From: an uncultured bacterium
Lineage (GTDB): Bacteria; Cyanobacteriota; Vampirovibrionia; Gastranaerophilales; Gastranaerophilaceae
Assembly (NCBI GenBank): GCA_902765655.1
Contig: CACXAK010000107.1
Location: 1-7,046, forward strand
Direction: 5' to 3'
DNA length: 7,046 nt
Shown: positions 1-5,718 of the stretch, piece by piece
Layout of the letters: each line of letters starts with the position of its first letter
Position numbering within the stretch: the first letter of the stretch is position 1
Program-made: the position numbers and the translations under genes
The notes under the pieces: model-generated
Databases searched by the model: none
What the model was told of the DNA's origin: nothing
Seen by the model: the letters and a program-made list of their open reading frames with translations, nothing else

Positions 1-561
1 ATGCTTATAAAAGTGGGCAAAAATGGAACAATTCTTACATATGGAATATTGCACGAATCAAAAAATAAAGATTTTCAACAAAAAGCGATAAAGGCAGTAC
101 TTGAAAGTGTACCTTATCAAAAGTTTGAAAATGCTCAAGATGTGGTATATCAGGTTATTTTCAGAGGTAATGACGTTCGTTTGGGCTTTTATAAAACCGA
201 TGTCGAATTGCCTTATATTGTGAATTATAAAAAATTACTAAAAAAACCGCACAGTATGGGAGATACAAAAGTTGAACGCACAGTCGGTTCTGCTCCCGGG
301 AAGCTGGCATATAAAATGCCTGATAGTATGCAAATTTTAAGAAATTGGACTCCGCCTTTAGATGCTGAAAGTAAAGTGAACCTCGAATTTGACATCACAC
401 AAGACGGTAAACCTGTAAATATAAAGGTGCTTTCTTCTTCCGGCTCTGAGCAGGCTTTAAATGAAGCTAAAAAAGCTCTAATCAGGACAACATTTAAAGA
501 TGTTTCCGAGTATATGCGAGGGGTCAAATTTTGGTTTGAAGTTGCTGATTATAATTGGTAA
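1..561 (+). CDS. Protein with two tandem TonB C-terminal-like domains (5'-partial)
   Basis: The reading frame is open from the first base and ends with TAA at 559-561. The visible 186 residues hold two copies of a TonB/TolA C-terminal-like fold. Copy 1 covers about residues 1-55 and copy 2 about 114-183. They align without gaps at an offset of 127 residues: G9/G136, L17/L144, S20/S147, A29/A156 and A32/A159. Copy 2 begins with the typical N-W-x-P-P (115-119), followed by strand, 'QDGKP' turn, strand, SSSG and an amphipathic helix. Copy 1 lacks the expected W-x-P-P lead-in, so the ATG at position 1 is probably an internal Met and the gene starts upstream. Family knowledge: TonB-C domains sit in the periplasm and pair with outer-membrane partners, but many stand-alone relatives have no known role. 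No TonB box partner, ExbB or ExbD is visible. The stop codon abuts that of the convergent gene at 562. Confidence 0.75.
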   Translation: MLIKVGKNGTILTYGILHESKNKDFQQKAIKAVLESVPYQKFENAQDVVYQVIFRGNDVRLGFYKTDVELPYIVNYKKLLKKPHSMGDTKVERTVGSAPGKLAYKMPDSMQILRNWTPPLDAESKVNLEFDITQDGKPVNIKVLSSSGSEQALNEAKKALIRTTFKDVSEYMRGVKFWFEVADYNW

Positions 562-2055
562 TTATTTAATCGGTGGTATTATATAATAATATACTGTGTA
601 TCCTCGTTCTTCTTTGGGAAATTTAATTGCATTTTGAACTGTTAAGTAGAATTCTTTAAGCTCAATTTCATCAAATTTAAGGTTTAAATATGGTGCAGCT
701 TTTATCGCTGCATATTTTACCCCTTCATCCCATTTGTCAATAATAATTGCTCCGTTTTTTTTGAGATCTTCTTCGTCAATCCATGGATTTTTGTATCCGT
801 AAGTATCCATAATATTTATCGGATGAGAATCTGCATAAATAGAAACAGGGAAACTCCATTCAGAATCCCCGCCTATGTATTTTAATGGGGTCTTATACTC
901 TTTAGCCCATATATTCTGAAGTATTCCCCAAGTCTTGGCAACAGGGTAGCGGCTTCTGTAATTTTTTTCAACAGCAAGCATTGTTCCCATTGAGATAAAT
1001 ATTATAAGCATCACGGCATATGAGCTTTTGAAAATAAATTTAAAACTGTCTTTATCGATTTTTGACGGAAAAAAGTAAAACAGCATAATGCCAAGCATAT
1101 ACCAAAATACATAGCCCCATCTTGGTCTGATGTCACTTCCGCATATTATTCCGATTAAACTGTGAATTACAAGAGAAAAGAATGACAATAAAATTAAAAA
1201 CCAAAATTTTTCTTTGTCATAATCCTTAGCAAATTCAAATTTTCGGTCAAAAATTATTCTGTAAAAACCGTAAATGGCTAATGTCCCGATTATGCAAACA
1301 ATTTGCATTCCCAAATATGACATAGGAGATGTAAAATGATTAAATCCGTTTATTCTGTGTAATTCCCCGTCATAATATAACAAAGGCAGAAAATCATATT
1401 TTATGAGCCACAGCAAGTGAGGTAAAAATATTAAAGTTGCGATAGAAAATGCGATATAAAAGAGTTTATTTTTATATACCTGAGGTCTGAATATACCTGC
1501 CCAAATAGCCATCGGAATAACAAGCAAAATTGTCTGGTATTTGTCAAGGCAGCTTAAACCGACCAAAACTCCCAAGATAATCCAGTCCGAAGCTCTGTTA
1601 TCCTGCATGCATTTGTAAAAATAGTATGTGATAGCAGGAAGTGCGAGAAGTAAAAATACATCAGGATTAAAACCGTAATACCCTGTTACATAACTGTAAA
1701 TCCAGCACCCCTCAAGCAGAACCACCGACAAAATTGCTTTATTTTCATCCAAAAAGCACTTTGCTAATTTGTACGTATAAATGAATCCGCCTATAACAAA
1801 TAGCTGACTGAGGCAATATATTGAAAAATCAGATTTGAATATATGATATACAAAATATGTTATCCAACCTGCAAGAGGAGGATGTTTAGGGTTCCCAAGA
1901 TCTAATAACGAGCCCCAATATATTCCTTCTAATGAATCCGCAGGTAAAACGGCACGCAAAAGCCCAACTGATGTCCATATTATAAAATGAACAACCAGAA
2001 ATATATAAAATAACTTTCGTTCTTTCGGCATTTCTTTTAACGTATCAAGATTCAT
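562..2055 (-). CDS. GT39/PMT_2 (ArnT-like) polytopic membrane glycosyltransferase
   Basis: This 497-residue integral membrane protein has about 10-12 hydrophobic helices followed by a soluble C-terminal part (about 363-497). Family knowledge: GT39/GT83 enzymes take a sugar from a polyprenyl-phosphate donor and transfer it on the outer face of the cytoplasmic membrane to a lipid, protein or polysaccharide. Seen here: the first extracytoplasmic loop has D40-S-L-E43, as in the acidic catalytic loop of the family. It is followed by the hallmark HPPL-x-GW at 58-64. N-P-D at 130-132 precedes a helix, as in the family's second acidic site, and a conserved-type G-L-x-x-L-D-K-Y runs from 166 to 173. 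An Arg-rich R310-P-R-W-G loop leads into a late helix. The chosen ATG has only a weak purine-rich site (GAAGAAG), but the following MNLDTLKEMPKERK then a helix is a normal cytoplasmic N-terminus. It lies 71 bases downstream of the PAP2 gene on the same strand, so co-transcription is likely. Donor sugar and acceptor cannot be told from sequence. No named gene is assigned. Confidence 0.88.
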   Translation of the reverse strand: MNLDTLKEMPKERKLFYIFLVVHFIIWTSVGLLRAVLPADSLEGIYWGSLLDLGNPKHPPLAGWITYFVYHIFKSDFSIYCLSQLFVIGGFIYTYKLAKCFLDENKAILSVVLLEGCWIYSYVTGYYGFNPDVFLLLALPAITYYFYKCMQDNRASDWIILGVLVGLSCLDKYQTILLVIPMAIWAGIFRPQVYKNKLFYIAFSIATLIFLPHLLWLIKYDFLPLLYYDGELHRINGFNHFTSPMSYLGMQIVCIIGTLAIYGFYRIIFDRKFEFAKDYDKEKFWFLILLSFFSLVIHSLIGIICGSDIRPRWGYVFWYMLGIMLFYFFPSKIDKDSFKFIFKSSYAVMLIIFISMGTMLAVEKNYRSRYPVAKTWGILQNIWAKEYKTPLKYIGGDSEWSFPVSIYADSHPINIMDTYGYKNPWIDEEDLKKNGAIIIDKWDEGVKYAAIKAAPYLNLKFDEIELKEFYLTVQNAIKFPKEERGYTVYYYIIPPIK

Positions 2056-2081
2056 AAATCTTCTTCAATCCCCAAAATCAT
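2052..2081 (-). other. Possible 9-codon leader ORF overlapping the glycosyltransferase start
   Basis: A tiny frame, M-I-L-G-I-E-E-D-L, starts at 2081 behind AAAGGA (2085-2090; the gap to the ATG is only 3 bases, shorter than usual). It ends with TGA at 2052-2054, overlapping the glycosyltransferase ATG in an ATGA arrangement. Such overlap permits translational coupling, which would fit the weak ribosome site of the larger gene. The frame is short enough to occur by chance, and nothing shows it is translated. Confidence 0.2.
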
Positions 2082-2126
2082 GGTTCCTTTGTATATTTTA
2101 CACCAAAAATAAATTATTATATGTTC

Positions 2127-2318
2127 TTATTTATGTATGATTAGTTTTGAAAATATGAGCGGGTAAATAAAAGTTATAATAAACCCAACAATAAACATAG
2201 GTATTACGGCAATTATAAAATGCATTTGATTCATTATAACAGTTTCTAATACGTATTTTAAAAGTAATATTGTGATTGTTCCGCCAACGATTCCTCTTAT
2301 AACACAAATAGCATCCAT
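2127..2318 (-). CDS. Displaced C-terminal membrane segment of the PAP2 protein, or separate 63-aa membrane peptide
   Basis: This frame encodes 63 residues with two hydrophobic stretches (about 6-28 and 34-56) and a positively charged end, KLIIHK. It overlaps the degraded-looking tail of the PAP2 main frame and is best read as the true C-terminus of that protein, shifted by one base. An alternative is independent translation. The ATG at 2318 is preceded by AGGA at 2326-2329 with a 7-base spacer, a normal ribosome binding site, and would yield a small membrane protein coupled to PAP2 translation. The TAG at 2328-2330 in this frame blocks any longer independent start upstream. I favour an indel over a real separate gene because the chemistry of the main-frame tail changes abruptly here. 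Confidence 0.5.
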   Translation of the reverse strand: MDAICVIRGIVGGTITILLLKYVLETVIMNQMHFIIAVIPMFIVGFIITFIYPLIFSKLIIHK

Positions 2319-3057
2319 TAATAAGTCCTAAAGAATAAGCATAAACCACAGCCGTATTGTATTTTAATCTTTCCGGATCTACAAGTAATTCGCCTGAAAC
2401 ATAATCCATTCTATATGTATTAAAAAAGTAAACATATATTAATGCTAAAACAGCTAAAGTATTAATTATTCCCAATAAATATAAAAATCGGTTTTCTTTT
2501 TCTTCAGCCCAAATAATAAGTGGTTTCAGGGCAAATACCAGAATGCAGCCTGTTAACAATCCACATATAACGTCTTGCGGGGTATGTACTCCCAACCAGA
2601 GTCTTGAAAATCCGACAAGTAAAATTAATAAAATCAGAAAAATTACTGCTATTTTGTTTTTTTTGTTGATATATGCAATTCCGCCAAATACAGATGAACT
2701 CATAAATGAATGCCCGCTTGGGAATGAATATCCTCTTGCGTATGGAACTGCAAGTTTTGATGGATGAATTCTGTTATCCAAAATCCAGGGACGATATACA
2801 CATGCAATCATCTTGAAAAAGTGTGCTAATAATGAGTTGATGCCTTCTAAAGAAAACAAATATATTCCCGCTCGGAAATCTATACACCAATATACAATCG
2901 CACATATTAAAGTCGGGAGCCAAAATTCTCCGAAGATTGTAATTGACAGAAAAATTTTATCAACAATTTCAGGTATGGAAGTTCTAATATTTTGCAGGAA
3001 TAGCAAAAAATCTGTCTGAGGATGAATCCAAGACGGATTCGATAAAAAATCTATCAT
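2127..3057 (-). pseudogene. PAP2-family membrane phosphatase with a +1 frame break near its C-terminus
   Basis: The main frame runs 3057-2131 (308 residues). PAP2 enzymes dephosphorylate lipid phosphates or pyrophosphates such as undecaprenyl pyrophosphate or phosphatidic acid in the membrane. All three signature motifs are intact: K82-x6-R89-P90, P-S-G-H at 113-116 and S151-R152-x5-H158-x3-D162. Four to five hydrophobic helices surround them. After about residue 245 this frame becomes Asn/Tyr/Cys-rich (e.g. NHNITFKIRIRNCYNE) and no longer looks like membrane protein. The frame one base over, open from 2327 to its TAA at 2127-2129, encodes two clean hydrophobic helices and a basic end (IFSKLIIHK), as expected for the C-terminus of clostridial-type relatives. 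Skipping one base near 2322 would give a protein of about 309 residues. The start ATG has a good ribosome site, TGGAG at 3063-3067. The active site precedes the break, so the product may still be active. 'Pseudogene' here means broken frame; a sequencing or assembly error is equally possible. Confidence 0.75.
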
Positions 3058-3079
3058 CTATACTCCAATCTTAATTTAT

Positions 3080-3109
3080 ATAATAAAATAATATCAAAAA
3101 CATTGACAA
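3080..3109 (-). promoter_or_regulatory. Candidate sigma70-type promoter for the PAP2-glycosyltransferase unit
   Basis: Read on the minus strand, TTGTCA (3104-3109, 5 of 6 to TTGACA) is followed after 18 bases by TATTAT (3080-3085, 5 of 6 to TATAAT). Transcription would start near 3073, just ahead of the TGGAG site at 3063-3067, giving a very short leader of about 16 bases. The region is AT-rich, so chance matches are likely. Confidence 0.35.
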
Positions 3110-3132
3110 ACGAAAAAAGTTTCTCTTATTTG
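3103..3132 (+). promoter_or_regulatory. Candidate promoter for the secreted-protein gene (perfect -35, weak -10)
   Basis: A perfect TTGACA lies at 3103-3108. The best -10 at usual spacing is only TATTTG at 3127-3132 (18-base spacer, 3 of 6). The -35 overlaps the minus-strand -35 candidate by five bases, because TTGACAA is nearly its own reverse complement. The gene itself has a strong ribosome site, AAGGAG at 3154-3159, with a 5-base spacer to the ATG at 3165. Confidence 0.25.
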
Positions 3133-3164
3133 TATATGTTAATATTGAAAAAAAAGGAGAGTAT

Positions 3165-4220
3165 ATGATTAAAAATAGATTAACTTTAAGTATTCTTTTT
3201 ATATTGGTTTTGGGCTTATTTTCAGCTTGTTACGCCGATACAATCTTTAAAAATAAACTGTTTTCGGTGGCTGTGCCTGATACAATGAAGGGTACTTACA
3301 GAGCTGATATAAAAAAAGACCGGATTTCTTTTTATCATATTGATTCGGCCAAAGCAGGATTTGGCGGTTTCGCTTTTGGAATAAAAGCATATAAAAATCC
3401 TGCTGATCATGCGGTACTTCCGGGGAGTAAAAAAATAGGGGAGCTTACGGATAAAAAAGGAAATTTGTATGATATGGTTCTGAAATATCCAACTGATGTT
3501 CAGTATGATTATACTAAAAGTTCTACCCCTCCTGATACTTATAAAGTCTTGTACGAGTATGGCGATTCTGCTCAAATTCAAGGAGTAAAGGGTTCAACTT
3601 ATTATAAAAATCAGGGAATGAAAGGAAAGGATTTATACGGGGATATTTTATCAAAACATTTACAGGCAATTGCAGACAGACGTGATTCTCAGTGGCTTGA
3701 AGACCATGAGATGAGTTATATGTATAATGTAATATTTCAAGGGTTGAAAAAAGGTGAAAATGTTTTGGATAAAATAGGTTATGCTTATTATGATGTAAAT
3801 GCCGACGGTATAGATGAACTTCTTATCGGAGAAATATCTGAGGGCGAATGGAAGGGGATAATTTATGATATTTACACGATGGTAAACCGTGAACCAAAAC
3901 ATGTAATAAGCGGTGGAGCAAGAAACAGATACTATGTCTGCAATGGGACATTTATATGCAATGAATATTCTTCGGGAGCAAATGAAAGCGGAATGTGTGT
4001 TTATATACTTGTTGAAAATTCTGCGGAGCTTTTTCCACAGGTGTCTTTTAAATATGATGGCTATACAAATCCAAATAAACCCTGGTTTATATCATATGGT
4101 GATGATATTAATAAAGACAGTTGGGAAAATATGGATGAAAAGGAGCTGGAGGAAAGAAAATCCGTTTTTGACAGGTATATAAGATTTGATTATACCCCAT
4201 TGAGCACTTTAAAACATTAG
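3165..4220 (+). CDS. Secreted protein of unknown function with a DxNxDG calcium-type loop
   Basis: I do not recognise a named family for this 351-residue protein. The N-terminus (MIKNR, then a hydrophobic core at 6-20) is a signal peptide. Cleavage by signal peptidase I after A-C-Y-A (24) fits. C22 could be a lipobox Cys, but Phe rather than Leu stands at -3, so lipidation is doubtful. Two parts follow. Residues 27-130 form a beta-rich region (F-S-V-A-V-P, GFGGFAFGIKAY, YDMVLKYPTDVQ-D) of a type I associate with clostridial and gut-bacterial exported proteins. Residues 160-340 form a second part containing Y-A-Y-Y-D210-V-N212-A-D214-G-I-D-E218-L-L-I-G, a DxNxDGxxE loop like calcium-binding dockerin/VCBS/FG-GAP loops. 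A weaker D-I-N-K-D lies at 314-318. Three Cys (259, 265, 278) could form a disulfide outside the cell. The ATG at 3165 has a strong AAGGAG site. The stop overlaps the convergent kinase-like gene by four bases. Confidence 0.75.
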   Translation: MIKNRLTLSILFILVLGLFSACYADTIFKNKLFSVAVPDTMKGTYRADIKKDRISFYHIDSAKAGFGGFAFGIKAYKNPADHAVLPGSKKIGELTDKKGNLYDMVLKYPTDVQYDYTKSSTPPDTYKVLYEYGDSAQIQGVKGSTYYKNQGMKGKDLYGDILSKHLQAIADRRDSQWLEDHEMSYMYNVIFQGLKKGENVLDKIGYAYYDVNADGIDELLIGEISEGEWKGIIYDIYTMVNREPKHVISGGARNRYYVCNGTFICNEYSSGANESGMCVYILVENSAELFPQVSFKYDGYTNPNKPWFISYGDDINKDSWENMDEKELEERKSVFDRYIRFDYTPLSTLKH

Positions 4221-5518
4221 TTAAGTATACCACATTCTTTTGCGAGCTTTCTGTAACTTGAATATTTATCCATGTCGATAAAATCTTTTACTTCTGTACC
4301 AAGAATGTTGTCCATAACAATTAAATCGTCTTTAACCTGATCAAAATATTTGCTCTTAAAAGAAAGTAACGGAATTTCATTTTTAAGAATTTCTTTCAAA
4401 ACCTTATCATTAGAGGTAGCAGCCAATCTTTTATAATAAAATTCGCCTGCATTATAAGGTAAATATTTTAGTGTATATGCAAGTGCTCTGTCAGTATATT
4501 TCCCGCGTTTTTGCATTAATTTTTCAAAATAATATATTCGTTTTTCCGGTTCAAGAAATTTTATAGCCAGAGCCAATCCTGCATATTTACAGTCATAATT
4601 GCCGTTTGGTTTCCAATGAAATCTTTTAATCCATTCAAGTTCTCTGTATTCAGGTTTATTGTTTTGAATATTGTGCATAATTTCTCTCGCAAATCTGTTG
4701 GAATTTACGACCTGATTAATGACAACTCCGCCGCCCCAGTCGTAACTGTATTTTTTGCATACATTATGAATATGAACAGGATCTTCATCGGTAAATTTTA
4801 TTCCATATGCGTACGGATCAGGGAATTTTTTAGGTAAGCGTACATCTTCATCAATAAACTTATTAATCATATACGCTTCGTTAACATCACCCCAAAAGAA
4901 TTTCCCTCTGTTGGTGTCCGGTCCAAGTGTCTTCATCCAATAGGTTGCGGTGTTCATTTCAGGATAACAACCATGATATGCATTAGATTGAACTGATTTT
5001 GTATGAAATACTTTAATGACGAATTCATCTTCGTTTGATTTATCTATGTGTCTCAAGCCATCCAATTTCCATACTGAACCTTTGCCGCCTTTATCAATAT
5101 ATTTCAGATCAAAATCATCCCAAGGGGATACAATTTTGTATTTTTGTAATACATCAGATAATTTTTTAACGGTAGAATTGTTTCTTTTATTTTGTATTTC
5201 TTCTATTGTAGAGCTGACTGTTGGTTCAAACTCTCTTAATTCATTGCTGACTTGTGCGAATGTGTCAAAAATTTCTTTTGTTGCTTTGTTATAGTCGTCA
5301 GTAACTTTCATGATTTTATTTTTCATAAATGTCGGCAGCTTACCTGATATAGGATTTTTGGTTGTTTCTCTTGGAAACAGGTCTTCCATTTTATAAAAAC
5401 CGTTATATATTTTTTTCCCTAATCTGTCAGAAAGTCCACAGAAAGATGTATTCTGATTGTTATGATATCTGTTGTAATTTTGATTCTGAAAGTTTGTTGA
5501 AGTAATTTTTGTAATCAT
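4217..5518 (-). CDS. Divergent protein-kinase-like protein with C-terminal helical repeats
   Basis: This 433-residue protein has no signal peptide or membrane helix. Residues 1-30 are Asn/Gln-rich and end in NTSFCGL. Residues 65-128 are charged and helical, possibly coiled coil. A kinase-like N-lobe follows: glycine loop I141-D-K-G-G-K-G-S-V-W, V-I-K169 as the beta-3 lysine, P-E187-M-N-T-A as a candidate helix-C Glu, and a hinge-like E-A-Y-M-I-N-K-F-I (214-222). Then T-D-E-D-P-V-H-I-H-N252 sits where HRD-x4-N would be, and Y-D260-W-G as a DFG equivalent. The catalytic loop is non-canonical (no HRD, Asp to Asn spacing one longer), so it may be a pseudokinase or an atypical kinase. The C-terminal third (about 311-400) is all-helical with ~30-residue repeats (ALAIKFL.../ALAYTLKYL...), HEAT-like. 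The ribosome site AAAGGAG (5529-5535) is strong, 10 bases before the ATG. Substrate unknown. Regulation, signalling or an effector role are all inference. Confidence 0.6.
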   Translation of the reverse strand: MITKITSTNFQNQNYNRYHNNQNTSFCGLSDRLGKKIYNGFYKMEDLFPRETTKNPISGKLPTFMKNKIMKVTDDYNKATKEIFDTFAQVSNELREFEPTVSSTIEEIQNKRNNSTVKKLSDVLQKYKIVSPWDDFDLKYIDKGGKGSVWKLDGLRHIDKSNEDEFVIKVFHTKSVQSNAYHGCYPEMNTATYWMKTLGPDTNRGKFFWGDVNEAYMINKFIDEDVRLPKKFPDPYAYGIKFTDEDPVHIHNVCKKYSYDWGGGVVINQVVNSNRFAREIMHNIQNNKPEYRELEWIKRFHWKPNGNYDCKYAGLALAIKFLEPEKRIYYFEKLMQKRGKYTDRALAYTLKYLPYNAGEFYYKRLAATSNDKVLKEILKNEIPLLSFKSKYFDQVKDDLIVMDNILGTEVKDFIDMDKYSSYRKLAKECGILN

Positions 5519-5718
5519 ATTATGTTTACTCCTTTGTATGCAGATAGTTATTATAAAAACCCTAATTTTATTTTTTGCTACCTGCTATATATTTTTTTAT
5601 TGATATTTTTTGCCGGTAAAAAGTATTAATTTTTTTTCATTATTGCCGTAATATTTACTTTAAAAATAATATGTTTTGAGTTAATATTGTTTCTGTCAGT
5701 TTAAGTAGGAATGTGTAT
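5519..5718. promoter_or_regulatory. Divergent AT-rich intergenic region between the kinase-like and AsmA-like genes
   Basis: This 200-base spacer is very AT-rich with several T-runs. For the minus-strand gene, a perfect TATAAT reads at 5550-5555, 15 bases beyond the AAAGGAG site; no convincing -35 was found, the nearest being TAGCAA at 5575-5580. For the plus-strand gene, TTGCCG (5643-5648) and AATAAT (5665-5670) are spaced 16 bases apart. I see no operator palindrome, riboswitch or small gene here. Confidence 0.4.

Noticed and set aside
225..527. 100-residue open frame on the minus strand inside gene 1
   Set aside because: It is antisense to the TonB-C-like gene, whose domain repeats are clear. 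Its composition looks like a reverse translation shadow with no recognisable motif.
2316..2332. Programmed +1 ribosomal frameshift site in the PAP2 gene
   Set aside because: The main frame has no stop or obvious hungry codon at the junction, and no RF2-like CUU-UGA signal in that frame. An indel or sequencing error is simpler.
2543..3019. Two plus-strand open frames of 74 and 68 residues
   Set aside because: Both lie antisense to the PAP2 catalytic region and no family feature is visible.
3219..3233. Lipoprotein signal (C22) in the secreted protein
   Set aside because: The -3 residue is Phe instead of the usual Leu/Val/Ile, and an A-x-x-A signal peptidase I site follows immediately.
3222..3902. 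Two minus-strand frames (119 and 80 residues) opposite the secreted-protein gene
   Set aside because: The plus-strand gene has a signal peptide, strong ribosome site and a coherent sequence; the opposite frames are shadows.
3913..4182. 89-residue plus-strand frame overlapping the end of the secreted-protein gene
   Set aside because: Met- and Leu-rich out-of-frame reading of the same DNA, without a ribosome site. The main frame continues with normal composition to its stop.
4616..5294. Two plus-strand frames (73 and 92 residues) opposite the kinase-like gene
   Set aside because: They are antisense to the glycine-loop and hinge regions; no domain or ribosome site supports them.
5641..5654. 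Inverted repeat TATTGCCGTAATA as an operator
   Set aside because: Arms of only four AT-only bases around a GC core are expected by chance in such AT-rich DNA.
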